Shown: in pieces, positions 41,032-50,599 of the stretch
Numbering within the stretch: position 1 is the first letter of the stretch
Layout: the number at the start of each line of letters is the position of its first letter
Assembly (NCBI RefSeq): GCF_004011505.1
Contig: NZ_SAUN01000001.1
Coordinates: 5,855,501-5,919,500 of the forward strand
Length of the DNA stretch: 64,000 nucleotides
Source of the DNA: Nonomuraea polychroma
GTDB lineage: Bacteria > Actinomycetota > Actinomycetes > Streptosporangiales > Streptosporangiaceae
Direction: 5' to 3'
Program-made: the position numbers and the translations under genes
Notes under the pieces: model-generated
What the model was told of the DNA's origin: nothing
Seen by the model: the letters and a program-made list of their open reading frames with translations, nothing else
Database searches by the model: none

Positions 41032-42072
41032 TCAGATCATGGGCGGTGATGCTGTCGATTCGCGGGCTACGAGGTGCACGTTGAGCACGGTCGTGACGGA
41101 GTCCGACTCCGGCATCTCGATGCGCTCGTTCAGCCTGCGCACCGCGGTCGCGCCCAAGCTGAACGTGTCCTGAGAGACCGCGGTGACCATGGGCGAGACC
41201 ATGCTCATCCACGGCGCGTCGTCGAAGGCCACCAGGCTGATGTCCTCCGGCACCCGCAGCCCCAGCTCCCGGATCGCCCGCCAGACGCCCTCGGCGAGCA
41301 CGTTGTTGGCGGCGAAGACGGCGGTCGGCCGGCCGGGGTCGCGGAGCATGTCGAGCGCCCGGCGCCGCGAGTCTGCCACGTCCCAGCCTGACGAGACGAC
41401 CAGGTCGGGATCCACCTTGATGTCACCGGCCCCGAGCGCCTCCAGATAACCCTGGTAACGCTCGTAGCCGGTGGTCCAGTCGGTCTCGTCGATGAACAGC
41501 GCGATCCTGCGGTGCCCCAGCTCGACCAGGTGCGCGGTGGCCTTGCGGGCGCCGACGCGGTTGCCCACCACCACCCCGTCCGTCGAGCCGGGCGCGAACT
41601 GCCGGTCCACCTCGACCACCGGGATGTCGTGCGAAGCGAGGTAGGTGGACACGGCCGGGGAGTTGGGCGTCACCACCACGCCCGCCACCCTGAGCGCGAC
41701 GAGCGCCTCGGCCGCCTCGCTCTCCGCCTCGGCCGACAGGCTCGTGTCCGCCAGCACCATGGTGTACCCGCGCTCGCGGGCCTCCCTGCTGGCCCCGGCC
41801 GCCAGCTCCGCGTAGAACGGGTTGCGCAGGTCGCTCACCAGCACCCCGACCGACCTGCTCACTTGCTGCTTGAGCGTGCGGGCCATGACATCGGGCACGT
41901 ATCCGAGCTCGGCGGCGGCCCGCAGGACGCGCTCGCGCACGTCGCTGGCGGCGTACCCGCGGCCGGTCAGCGCGCGGGAGACGGTGGAGCGGGAGACTCC
42001 GGCGGCCTCCGCCACGTCCTTGATCGTGGGCCTCCTGGAACGGCTGAGGGGGGTACGCCGCTCTATGGTCAT
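41032..42072 (-). CDS. LacI family transcriptional regulator of the glycan locus
   Basis: A 346-residue LacI/GalR repressor: N-terminal HTH with hinge (TIKDVAEAAGVSRSTVSRAL, then ARTLKQQVSRSVGVLV) and a periplasmic-binding-protein-like effector domain (DLRNPFYAELAAGASREA, VVTPNSPAVSTYL, HRRIALFIDE, VAFDDAPWMSMVSP). It is translationally coupled to the metallo-beta-lactamase-fold gene upstream (ATGA). It is the only LacI gene in this part of the locus, so it probably binds the three shared operators; the inducer would be a glycan breakdown product. Confidence 0.92.
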   Translation of the reverse strand: MTIERRTPLSRSRRPTIKDVAEAAGVSRSTVSRALTGRGYAASDVRERVLRAAAELGYVPDVMARTLKQQVSRSVGVLVSDLRNPFYAELAAGASREARERGYTMVLADTSLSAEAESEAAEALVALRVAGVVVTPNSPAVSTYLASHDIPVVEVDRQFAPGSTDGVVVGNRVGARKATAHLVELGHRRIALFIDETDWTTGYERYQGYLEALGAGDIKVDPDLVVSSGWDVADSRRRALDMLRDPGRPTAVFAANNVLAEGVWRAIRELGLRVPEDISLVAFDDAPWMSMVSPMVTAVSQDTFSLGATAVRRLNERIEMPESDSVTTVLNVHLVARESTASPPMI

Positions 42073-43916
42073 CGAATCCCTTCCCCGACCACGTCGACCA
42101 GCGCCTCGGCGTGCTGCCCGAGGCGCAGATCGCCGATGGTCAAGTCGACTGCCAGGCGAACGCGGCGTCGCGGCACGACGTCGGCGCCGAGACGGAGGTG
42201 CACCTGCTCCATACCCCCTCCGGGCAGCCTTAGCGTCAGGGCCCCTTGCTCCCGCTCCCAACCTGGGGGAACGACCGGCTCGATGGTGGCCACGACCTTG
42301 TCGGGGAACGGGTTGCGCACGGTGGCCGTGAGCACCAGCTCGCCCCCCGCGGGAACGCTCGTGTAGTAAGGCGTCAGGCGGCACAGCACCCCGTCCGCCC
42401 CCAGGTCCAGGTGGTCCAGCGGGAGCAGGTCGTAGTGGAGGGCGATGAGTTCCTCGCCGCGTTCGGTCAGCATGTGGAGATAGTCGTCGTCCACCCAGCG
42501 GGGGCGCCAGTGGCCGCTGACCATGAGGTCGGGGCGCAGGCGCCGGTAGAGCGCGGCGCTCTTGCGATAGTCCTCGATCCTGAATCTGTTCTTGTACTGG
42601 AAGTTCAGGCTCTCCTGGCGTTCCCCGGGGATGCCCATGCCGTCCTGCTGGTCGCCGGTGACGAGCACGCGGTGGCCGTCCACCTGGAACTCGTACGCCG
42701 CCGCGAACAACGTGTGCCCCGGCAGGTCGTGCACCGTGATCTCGTACTCCCGCCACCGCACGGTCTCCCCCAGCTCGAGCACCCGGTCGGAGGGAATGGG
42801 GTCGAACCACTGGCAGGGCAGATCGTGGTGGAGCGGCGCGGCCAGGATGGGCGCCATGTGGGACGGGGTCCAGATCTCCGTGCCCTCGACGTCGCGCAGC
42901 AGCGGCATGCCCGCCACGTGGTCGTCGTGGTAGTGGGTGGGGAGGGCGACCTCGATGCTGGTGACGCCGTAGTGCTCGCGGAGGGCGGGGAGCGAGGCCA
43001 GCCAGGGGCGGCGGGCCGCGCGTGAGGTGTTGTGCACCAGACCGGTGGACATGTCGTAGCCGAAGTCGAAGATCATGGCGGCGCCGGACTCCGACAGCAG
43101 GACGTAGCTGTGGGAATTGGCGCTCTTGTTCATCAGCAGGTGGGAGGTCACCTCGACGAACGGGTTGTGGAGGAGTCCGCGCACGTCCCAGGGGTGGGGG
43201 CGGCGGAAGTTCACGTACCGCTGCATGGACTGGGAGAGCTGCCGGAGTGCGTCGTCCGGGTCGGTCATCGGCTCGCCGTGCGACGGCAGTAACGCCTTGA
43301 GCTCCTCCCGCTGGAGGAGTTCGCAGCTCAGGACGATCATGGCCGGGCCCTCGTTCTCGGTGTACGACCACTGGGTCGCGGCCAGCGACCACACCTTGCC
43401 GGGGGCGTAGATGAGGTCGCCGGTGAAGGCGACGTCGCCGACGATGTAGGTCACGGAGCCGGGGGTGTGCCCTGGGGTGGGCAGCACGCGCACCTCCACG
43501 CCGCCGTACGTGGCCGTCCGGTATTCGGGCACGACGCCGGCCACCGGCACGGGGTCGAGCAACGAGAACCTGTCGTCACGCAGGTCGTAGTCGTTGCTGA
43601 GCTGCCGACCCGACCACATCTCGCCGACCTTCTCGAACAGGTCGAGCTCCACCGGCGGGACATGGATGGGGATGCCCGCGCCGACCGCCCTGGCCAGGCC
43701 CTGGGCCTGATCACGGTGGTGGTGGGTCATGAGGACGTGGGTGAGGCGGTCGATCCCCATCTCGTCCAGGAGGTCGAGCACGCGGCCGGAACCGAAGTCG
43801 ATCGCGATCCCGGTGCGCTCCTCCCCCGCCTGCGCGGGGGCCGCCACGACGTAAACGTGGCAGGTGTCCGCAATGCGGAACACCCCGGGCACAACTTCGG
43901 TCACATCACTGCTCAC
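42069..43916 (-). CDS. Two-domain metallo-beta-lactamase-fold hydrolase
   Basis: A 615-residue protein with two MBL-fold domains. The first has THHHRDQAQG (residues 64-73, the last His of HxHxDH replaced by Gln70) with TPGHTPGSVTYI and FTGDLIYAPG. The second has the complete THYHDDHVAG (near residue 325), HDLPGHTLFAAAYE and VTGDQQDGMG. A beta-sandwich tail follows. Reaction unknown; the operon suggests hydrolysis of a sugar lactone, ester or phosphoester. I use the GTG at 43916; an ATG at 43949 would place coding sequence across the operator. TAGAAT (43930-43925) lies 8 nt before the GTG, fitting a leaderless mRNA. Confidence 0.82.
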   Translation of the reverse strand: MSSDVTEVVPGVFRIADTCHVYVVAAPAQAGEERTGIAIDFGSGRVLDLLDEMGIDRLTHVLMTHHHRDQAQGLARAVGAGIPIHVPPVELDLFEKVGEMWSGRQLSNDYDLRDDRFSLLDPVPVAGVVPEYRTATYGGVEVRVLPTPGHTPGSVTYIVGDVAFTGDLIYAPGKVWSLAATQWSYTENEGPAMIVLSCELLQREELKALLPSHGEPMTDPDDALRQLSQSMQRYVNFRRPHPWDVRGLLHNPFVEVTSHLLMNKSANSHSYVLLSESGAAMIFDFGYDMSTGLVHNTSRAARRPWLASLPALREHYGVTSIEVALPTHYHDDHVAGMPLLRDVEGTEIWTPSHMAPILAAPLHHDLPCQWFDPIPSDRVLELGETVRWREYEITVHDLPGHTLFAAAYEFQVDGHRVLVTGDQQDGMGIPGERQESLNFQYKNRFRIEDYRKSAALYRRLRPDLMVSGHWRPRWVDDDYLHMLTERGEELIALHYDLLPLDHLDLGADGVLCRLTPYYTSVPAGGELVLTATVRNPFPDKVVATIEPVVPPGWEREQGALTLRLPGGGMEQVHLRLGADVVPRRRVRLAVDLTIGDLRLGQHAEALVDVVGEGIR

Positions 43917-43924
43917 GAGGCGCG

Positions 43925-43948
43925 ATTCTATCCGGTATCGTTCCCACA
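43925..43948 (-). promoter_or_regulatory. Promoter -10 and LacI-type operator (site 2) before the MBL-LacI operon
   Basis: On the minus strand TAGAAT (43930-43925) is a good -10 located 8 nt before the GTG start at 43916. Immediately upstream is the operator, on the plus strand TCCGGTATCGTTCCCACA (43931-43948), sharing ATCGTTCCCACA with site 1. A repressor here would cover the promoter. It also abuts the start codon of the GH84 gene on the plus strand (ATG 43949), so it could control both directions. Confidence 0.6.
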
Positions 43949-45997
43949 ATGGATGCTCTGGCGTGGATTAATCCCTGTCCGAAAAAGGCCATAATCGGCA
44001 GTTCACATGTCGATCTGACCGGGTGCCGGATCCAGGGCTCCACCACCGCCGGCACCGCGCTCACCGCACTCCGCACCGCCCTCACCCCCTCTGCCCGGCC
44101 CAGCGGCCCGCTCGCCGCCACCCCTCTGACCGAGCCGCCGGCGGCCCCACCGAATACATCCGCCACCGTTCCGAGCGCCCTTTCGGAGGAGACCGTCGTC
44201 CCTCCCGGCACACCGCCGGTCGCGTCGCCGACCCACCGCACGACCGCGTCTTCCGCGCCCGCAAGCCCGACGGAACCGTCCGCACCGACGCCCCTCAGCC
44301 CGGAAGGCGACGCGACGAGAGCGTCGGGGCCGGAGGCCCAGGCGGCGGGCGTGCCCCGGCCGAAGGACGACGCCACGGCCCTCGCAAGGCCGGCGCGACG
44401 CGCTGCGGCACCCCTCGGGCCGGACGGCGAGGCCACGGACGCATCGCAGGCGAACGCCAGGACCGCCGGCGGGTCGCGGGCGGAGGACCTGCCCATGGGT
44501 CGTGCGGTCCAGGTGGAGGTGCGGGTCGATGAGGGGGCGGAGGTGCCTGCCGAGGGCTACACGCTCACCGTCGGCGACGCCGGCGTGCTGATCGTCGGGG
44601 CCGATCCGGCGGGCGCCTTCTACGGGGCACAGACGCTGATCGCCATGGCCGCCGCCCCGTGCGCCGAGCACGACGTGTGCGTGCCGGAGTGCGACGTGCG
44701 CGACTGGCCGGACCTGCCGCTCCGGGGCACCATCGAGGGCTTCTACGGCACCCCGTGGACCCACGCCGACCGTATGGAGCACCTGCGGTTCTCCGGCAGG
44801 CACAAGCTCAACACCTACGTGTACGCGCCCAAGGACGACCCCTACCATCGGGAGCGGTGGCGCGAGCCGTACCCGGAGGAGGAGCTGGCGCGGCTGGCCG
44901 AGCTGGTCACGGAGGCGGCGGCCCAGCACGTGCGGTTAGTGTTCGCGGTGAGCCCCGGCCTGTCGATGGTCTACAGCGACCCCGCGGAGCGTGCGGCGCT
45001 AAGAGCGAAGGCCGAGCAGGTATGGCAGGCAGGAGTACGCGATTTCGCGCTGCTCTTCGACGACATCCCGCCGGAGCTGCGGCACGAGCCGGACCGGGCG
45101 GCGTTCGGCACGGCGGAGGGCGCGAGCGCGAGCGCCCACGCGGCGGTCTGCCGCGACTTCGCCGAGGAGTTCCTGGCGCCCCGCGGCGCGCAGCGGCCCC
45201 TGACCATGGTGCCGACGGACTACGCGGGGACGGCGCGGACACCTTATCGGGACCGGCTGGCCGAGGAGCTGCCGCCGGACGTGCTCGTCTGGTGGACCGG
45301 CTCCGACATCGTGGTCGGCGAGATCACGGCCTACGACATGACGGCGGCAGCGGCCTCCTACGGGCACCGGGTGGCGTTGTGGGACAACTTCCCGGTCAAC
45401 GACTTCGACTTCGCCCGGGTCTTCCTCGGGCCGCTGGCCGGGCGGGCGACCGAGCTCGACGGCGTGCCGCTGGCGGGGATCACGGCCAACCCGATGGTGG
45501 AGGCGGCGGCGTCGCAGATCGCGCTGGCGACGGTGGCCGACTACGCCTGGCATCTGGCGGCCTACGATCCGGCCCGTTCCCACCAGCGCGCGGTACGGCT
45601 GCTGGAGGGTGCGGCCGAGCTGCTGCCGCTGGTGGAGGCGTGCTCGTCGTGGCCGCCGGGCGACAACCAGAGCCCGGCCCTGACCGCCCTGTGCGCCTCC
45701 GCCCTCGCCGGGGATGGCGTCGACCGGCTGCGGGCCGAGCTGGCCCGGCTGGCTGAGCTGCCGACGGACGTGCCGGGGCCGATCGCCAGGGAGCTGGCCC
45801 GCTGGGTGGCCGCCGCCAAGGACATGGGCGCCGCGGGCCTGGCCGCACTCGAACTGCTGGCAGGCGGCGCCGCCGCGGGCTCGGCCGGCGCCGCCGAGCG
45901 GGCGCTCGCCCAGGCCGAGGCGCACGAGGCCAACGTGCTGCGCGGCGTGATCCCGCCGTTCGTGCGGGCGGTTCTGGAGCGGGCCGCCAAGGCCTGA
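43949..45997 (+). CDS. GH84-type beta-N-acetylglucosaminidase (hexosaminidase) with low-complexity insertion
   Basis: A 682-residue protein. The catalytic barrel shows LRGTIEGFYGTPWTHADRME, NTYVYAPKDDPYHRERWREP and LLFDDIPPEL with the Asp-Asp pair used in substrate-assisted catalysis of GH84. It should remove terminal beta-GlcNAc. The small N-terminal domain starts at residue about 8 (INPCPKKAIIGSSHVDLTG) and resumes at about 183 (VQVEVRVDEGAEVPAEGYTL, DPAGAFYGAQTL), but is split by about 135 residues rich in Pro, Ala and Thr with degenerate repeats (SPEGDATRASGPEA versus GPDGEATDASQANA). An internal ATG at 44495 has a good GGAGG, but using it would discard half the N-terminal domain. No signal peptide. 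Confidence 0.82.
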   Translation: MDALAWINPCPKKAIIGSSHVDLTGCRIQGSTTAGTALTALRTALTPSARPSGPLAATPLTEPPAAPPNTSATVPSALSEETVVPPGTPPVASPTHRTTASSAPASPTEPSAPTPLSPEGDATRASGPEAQAAGVPRPKDDATALARPARRAAAPLGPDGEATDASQANARTAGGSRAEDLPMGRAVQVEVRVDEGAEVPAEGYTLTVGDAGVLIVGADPAGAFYGAQTLIAMAAAPCAEHDVCVPECDVRDWPDLPLRGTIEGFYGTPWTHADRMEHLRFSGRHKLNTYVYAPKDDPYHRERWREPYPEEELARLAELVTEAAAQHVRLVFAVSPGLSMVYSDPAERAALRAKAEQVWQAGVRDFALLFDDIPPELRHEPDRAAFGTAEGASASAHAAVCRDFAEEFLAPRGAQRPLTMVPTDYAGTARTPYRDRLAEELPPDVLVWWTGSDIVVGEITAYDMTAAAASYGHRVALWDNFPVNDFDFARVFLGPLAGRATELDGVPLAGITANPMVEAAASQIALATVADYAWHLAAYDPARSHQRAVRLLEGAAELLPLVEACSSWPPGDNQSPALTALCASALAGDGVDRLRAELARLAELPTDVPGPIARELARWVAAAKDMGAAGLAALELLAGGAAAGSAGAAERALAQAEAHEANVLRGVIPPFVRAVLERAAKA

Positions 45998-46015
45998 GGC
46001 GGCCGGCGCCTGGCC

Positions 46016-47534
46016 CTAAAGAGCCAGCACCTGGCCGGCGGCGGACAGCGCGTCCTGCAACGACGCCACGTCCACGTCCTGCACTGCCTTCTCGCTCCCG
46101 GCCGCCTGCAAGGGGGCGGGCCACCCCCGCCGCGTGGCCCAGCATCTGGTACTGCACCTCCATCCGGACCGACGAGAACGCCACGTGCGACGCCGACACG
46201 CACACCGGCACCAGCAGGTTGGCGCATTCCTCGCGCCGCGGCACGATCGCGCCGTACGGGATCTGGTACGGAGGAACCCCCACCGACAGATACCCCTCGG
46301 TGACCACCATCGGCACCGGGTCCGGGTGCTCGTACACCCACCGCCAGGTCCGCTGCACCTCGCGGATGTCGAGGTGGTACGACCCCATCGCGATCACGTC
46401 CTCCTGCGGGCGGCTGCGCACGAGGTCGTGCTCGGTGAGATGTTTCTCGCCCAGCATGCGCCGCGCCTCCCGGACGTACAGCTGATGGGGCAGGTGCCCG
46501 GTGTCGGCGAACTCGTCGGCGGGCAGCCCCCACCGTCCCAGCTCGGCCCGCACGCTCTCGGGCACCTCCGGATCATGGGACAGGAAGTACAGCAGATCCT
46601 GGGCGTGGTGCAGGTGGCGCAGCCGGATACGCTCGCGCTCGGCGGGACCGGCGTCCGGGTAGGCCCACGCGGACCGGTCGAGCACGCTGAGCGAGAACGG
46701 CCCCAGCGAGTTGCCGTCGCACTTGCCGTTGGGCAGGTTCGGCTCCAGCCCGACGAGCCGCCCGGCGCGGGGCTCGACGCCCTGCTCCCGCCAGTGCCGG
46801 AACAGCCGCCGCCCGAGCTCCCAGTGTTCCTCGTCGTAACCGGGCCGCCGCTCGAACGGGACGCGATCGGGCGCGGTGGTCATGCAGACGCGGTAGCCGT
46901 ACGACATGACGCCGCCGTCACCCTCCCCCACCTCGGCCATCGGCCCGTCGGCGATCTGCGGGAGGAGGGAGCCGTCCGCGCGGAACGGGGAGATCCACGG
47001 CGGGAAGCCGTGCATGCCGGGCACGACCTCGCGCCGCCCGGCGAAGGTCTCCCCGTGCAGCCTCCGGTCCTCCCGCCCGACGCGATAGCCGACGCCGGCG
47101 GCGGCCAGCAGATCGCCCTCGTAGCTCGCGTCCACGAAGACGCCCCCGCCGAAGTCTCCTTGGCGGGTGGCGGCGGAGAAGATGCGGTCGCCGCTGGTGA
47201 CCACCGTGCGCAGCGGCGCGTCGAACGCGACCTCCACCCCGGCCCGCTCCAGCCACGACAGGAAGATCTCCTCGGCGACGTGCGGCTCGGGCCCTGCGTA
47301 GTGGCCGGGCGCGACGCCGTACGCGTCCGCGACGGCCTGGCGGAACTCCGCCGCCATCCCGCCGAGCACCCGCGGGTCGCCGATGTCGGTGTAGCCGAGC
47401 CCCCCGGAGGTCATGCCGCCCACGTGCCGCCCCGGTTCGAGCAGCACGGTGTCGAGGCCGAGCCGGGCGGCGGCGACGGCGGCGCACACGCCCGCGGACG
47501 TGGCGCCGTACACCACGACCTCGGCCTGCCTCAT
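46016..47534 (-). CDS. FAD-dependent oxidoreductase, frameshifted near the C-terminus
   Basis: About 505 residues, starting MRQAEVVVYGATSAGVCAAV with a GxxxxG dinucleotide-binding fold, then GGMTSGGLGYTD, FVDASYEGDLLAAAGV and SYGYRVCMTT. This is the family of FAD oxidoreductases often found with polysaccharide-degrading enzymes (annotated near xanthan lyase); the reaction is not established. The frame is intact to about 46121, but the natural end (LQAAGSEKAVQDVDVASLQD to LAL and TAG at 46018-46016) is one base out of frame. Removing one base from the C/G run at 46112-46120 restores GVAAPLQAAGSE. This is a real frameshift or a homopolymer sequencing error. Its start overlaps the stop of the upstream GH gene. 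Confidence 0.8.
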
Positions 47535-49249
47535 CGCCGCCACCACCTCGCGACCAGCTCGAGGTCCGCTCCGGTGATCTCCTCCAGGGAGTTGTCGATG
47601 CGCTCGGCGTAGTACAGCGCGGGCACGCCGAGCGAGGGCTGCGCCTCGGCGTAGGCCAGCCAGTCCGCCTTGCCGGGCATCGGCCACTGATCGGTGTCGA
47701 TCAGGTGGCCCGGCATGGCGTGGGCGGCGACCGCGTGGCGGAAGCGGAGCTGGTCGACGGCCGGCACGGGCTCGCCACGGGCGTCGTACTCGAGCACGTC
47801 GTTGAGCCGGACCATGTCGGTGACGTCCCCGAATGCGGGATGCGGCGTGTGGGTGACCATCAGGGCATCGGGCTTGACGCGTTTGGCGGCGTCGTACATG
47901 GTGGCGAGCAGCTCGTGCAGGAGGGCCAGGCCCCAGGTCGAGCCGTACGACTTCAGATGCGACCCGCTGGGGAACCACTGCGTGAAGTCGATCTTGAATC
48001 CGTCCGCCCCGAGGTCGCCCAGCAGCCGTTCCATGATCCGCTGGACGCGGAGGCGGTAGGCGGGGTTCGACGGGTCGGCGGCCACGGCCCGCCCGCCGGC
48101 GTCGAGCACGCACTCCTCGGCCGGCAGCCCGTCGGCCGACCAGGCCCGCCACCACAGCAGCACCCGCTGCCCGCGCGCCTGCCTGGCCGCGATCCACTCG
48201 CGCAGCGCCGGCCATTTCGCCGGGTCCGGCTCCATGTCCCCGTACGTCAGCTGCCAGCGGTCGTCGATGACGATGGTCCCCGGGACGATGCCGTGGTGTT
48301 CGAGCCGGGACAACCACTCGTCGTAGAGGTCCTGCCTGGACAGCTCCACCGGCGACCGGCCGTCGGCCAGTCGAGCTCCGGCGCACTGTGCGCCCCAGCC
48401 GCAGAAGATCGGCTCGCTCCACCAGGCGTGCTGCTCGTGAACCGGCCCGGCGGGCGCGAGGCCGTGCGCGACCAGGTCGTCGCGGTGCTGCGCGATCGCC
48501 TCCCAAGGGGAGGACGCGGTGCGGAAGACGACCGCGGGCGAGGTCCACGAGCCGCGCACCACCGTGTGGCACTCGTAGTCGAACCGCAGCAACATCCCGC
48601 CGTCCAGCGGCTCGTACGCGAGCTCGGTGAAGGTCAGGTCGGTGATCCCGGCGCGTACCGAGGCCCCCAGCCACGGCCCGTCGGGCACGGCGGTGGCGCC
48701 GTCCGGCTCCTCCTTGGTGAAGGCCAGGACCAGCGGCGGCGGCGAGAAGACGGCGTGCAGCCGGCCCGGCGAGGCGTCGCCGATCACGGTGAGCGCGAGC
48801 GGCACGGACACCGGCCGCACGACCTGCACGGGGTGGGTGGGGGTGGGGTTGAAGACGCCGCGGGCGTGCAGCCCGCTGCGGAACGTGCCGGCCGCGCGGC
48901 TGTTGAGCACGGCCCGCCCGCCCATCAGCGTCACGTCGCCGAGCACGCCGTCGCCCTCGACCCGCACCTCCAGCGCGATCGTCTCGGGGGTGCAGGTCAG
49001 CCGGACGGTCTTCGTCTCCCACTCGGTGGTGCGCTGCGGAAAGTCGAAGATCGCCACGTTGCCGCGCTGGACGAGCACGGGTGGGAGTGTCTCGTACGTC
49101 TCGTCCCGCCCGTTCGCGGTGCCGACGGAGGCGAGGAGGCTGAGCGTCATCCAGCCTTCCAGCTCGGCGCTGGGGTCGGTACGGGAGACGGTCAGCCGGT
49201 AGTGCCCGCTGTCCAGGTGATGGGCCTGGTCGGTGGTGGTGATGCGCAT
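47531..49249 (-). CDS. Alpha-galactosidase-like glycoside hydrolase (GH-D type TIM barrel)
   Basis: A 572-residue protein with an N-terminal beta-sandwich domain (about 1-250) and a TIM barrel. The barrel shows VIDDRWQLTYGDMEPD, RVLLWWRAWSADG and DGFKIDFTQWFPSG, whose KxDF Asp corresponds to the nucleophile of GH36/GH31-related enzymes. It is shorter than standard GH36 and may be a divergent family; sugar specificity is not deducible. No secretion signal. It lies 3 bp after the GH1 gene and overlaps the FAD oxidoreductase start, so it is part of the ABC-GH operon. Confidence 0.78.
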   Translation of the reverse strand: MRITTTDQAHHLDSGHYRLTVSRTDPSAELEGWMTLSLLASVGTANGRDETYETLPPVLVQRGNVAIFDFPQRTTEWETKTVRLTCTPETIALEVRVEGDGVLGDVTLMGGRAVLNSRAAGTFRSGLHARGVFNPTPTHPVQVVRPVSVPLALTVIGDASPGRLHAVFSPPPLVLAFTKEEPDGATAVPDGPWLGASVRAGITDLTFTELAYEPLDGGMLLRFDYECHTVVRGSWTSPAVVFRTASSPWEAIAQHRDDLVAHGLAPAGPVHEQHAWWSEPIFCGWGAQCAGARLADGRSPVELSRQDLYDEWLSRLEHHGIVPGTIVIDDRWQLTYGDMEPDPAKWPALREWIAARQARGQRVLLWWRAWSADGLPAEECVLDAGGRAVAADPSNPAYRLRVQRIMERLLGDLGADGFKIDFTQWFPSGSHLKSYGSTWGLALLHELLATMYDAAKRVKPDALMVTHTPHPAFGDVTDMVRLNDVLEYDARGEPVPAVDQLRFRHAVAAHAMPGHLIDTDQWPMPGKADWLAYAEAQPSLGVPALYYAERIDNSLEEITGADLELVARWWRR

Positions 49250-49252
49250 GTC

Positions 49253-50599
49253 TTAGCCGAAAGCCTCGATCCTGGGCAGGTCGGGAGCGGTGCCGCCCCC
49301 TGCGATGAGCTGGGCGTAGTATCGCCCGGAATCCTTGATGGTCCGGACGCCGGTCGCGTAGTCGACGTGGACCAGCCCGAACCTGGGCCGGTAGCCCAGC
49401 GCCCACTCGAAGTTGTCCATGAGCGACCAATGGAGGTAGCCGCGCACGTCGGCGCCCGCGGCAAGGGCCGCCCGGACGGCTTCGACGTGGTCGCGGAGGT
49501 AGGCGATCCTGCGGTTGTCGTGGACCAGGCCGTCGTGGGTGGGGGCGTCGCCGAAGACGCCGCCGTTCTCGGTGATCATCAGCGGGGTGCCGGGGAAGCG
49601 GCGGCTCAGCCCGATCAGCAGGTCGCGCAGCGCGTCCGCGTTGATCTCCCAGCCCTCGTCGGTCCTGGCCACGTCGCCGCTGGGCCCGACGACCCGCCAC
49701 GGGAACGGGTTGGGCGGCGCGGCGGCCATGACCCGGCGCGTGTAGTAGTTGATGCCGAGGAAATCGCTGCGGCCGCCGATGGCGGCCTCGTCGCCGTCCC
49801 TGATGAAGTCCAGGCTGTGGCCGAGCGCCCGTTCCCAGTGCTCGCGCATGTCGGCGGGGTAGCCGTCGCCGAGCAGCGGGTCGAGGTACCAGCGGTTGAC
49901 GTAGCCGTCGGAGCCGGCGGCGGCCGCCCAGTCGGCCTCGCTGTCCGTGGCCGGGTCGCAGGGGAAGAGGCTGAGCGCGCAGCCCGCCTTCGCCCCAGAG
50001 TAGGCCCGCAGCACGTCGGCCGCCGCGCCGTGGCCGAGCAGCACGTGGTGCCCGGCCTTGACGGCGGTGCCGAGGTCGGCCACGCCGGGCGCGTGCAGGC
50101 CGAGCTGGTAGCCGAGCAACGCGATGATCCACGGCTCGTTCTGGGTGATCCACCAGGCGACGCGGTCGGCCAGCCGCCCGGCGACCGCCTCGGCATACAC
50201 CCGGAACGCCTCGACGGTCGAGCGCCGTGCCCAGCTCAGCCCCGCGGGCATGTCCCAGTGGTTGAGCGTGAGCACCGGCTCGACCCCGGCCTCCAGCAGC
50301 GCGTCCACGAACCGCTCGTAGTGGTCGAGCGCCTTCGGATCGGCGCGCCGGCCGTCCGGCATGACCCGCGACCAGCCGGTCGAGAACCGGTAGGCGCCCA
50401 GCCCCAGGTCCTTGATGAGCTCGACGTCCTCGCGCCAGCGCAGGAAGGAGTCGCAGGCCCGGGAGCCGTCGCCGCCGCCCTCGATGGCGCCGGGCCGCCG
50501 GCAGAACTCGTCCCACACGGACTCGCCGCGCCCGTGGTGACCCTCGATCTGGTACGCGGACGTGCCCGCGCCCCACAGGAATCCGCCGGGAAAGCTCAT
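49253..50599 (-). CDS. GH1 beta-glycosidase
   Basis: A 448-residue family GH1 enzyme. It opens GGFLWGAGTSAYQIEG; the acid/base Glu is in WITQNEPW (near residue 153), the nucleophile Glu in MITENGG (near 344), and the aglycone Trp region is YLHWSLMDNFEWALGY. GH1 enzymes hydrolyse beta-glucosides, galactosides or mannosides intracellularly. In this locus, beside GH38 and GH84, a beta-mannoside or beta-galactoside of glycans is conceivable. It overlaps the ABC permease stop (ATGA). Confidence 0.93.
   Translation of the reverse strand: MSFPGGFLWGAGTSAYQIEGHHGRGESVWDEFCRRPGAIEGGGDGSRACDSFLRWREDVELIKDLGLGAYRFSTGWSRVMPDGRRADPKALDHYERFVDALLEAGVEPVLTLNHWDMPAGLSWARRSTVEAFRVYAEAVAGRLADRVAWWITQNEPWIIALLGYQLGLHAPGVADLGTAVKAGHHVLLGHGAAADVLRAYSGAKAGCALSLFPCDPATDSEADWAAAAGSDGYVNRWYLDPLLGDGYPADMREHWERALGHSLDFIRDGDEAAIGGRSDFLGINYYTRRVMAAAPPNPFPWRVVGPSGDVARTDEGWEINADALRDLLIGLSRRFPGTPLMITENGGVFGDAPTHDGLVHDNRRIAYLRDHVEAVRAALAAGADVRGYLHWSLMDNFEWALGYRPRFGLVHVDYATGVRTIKDSGRYYAQLIAGGGTAPDLPRIEAFG

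Noticed and set aside
43917..43949. An upstream ATG (43949) as start of the two-domain MBL protein
   Set aside because: It would put the operator and -10 box inside the coding region; the GTG at 43916 has the right spacing to TAGAAT and gives a normal MBL N-terminus.
45480..50576. A 1698-codon minus-strand open frame
   Set aside because: It strings together shadow frames of GH1 and GH genes with the real FAD oxidoreductase frame and then antisense GH84. Only the oxidoreductase part is a protein.
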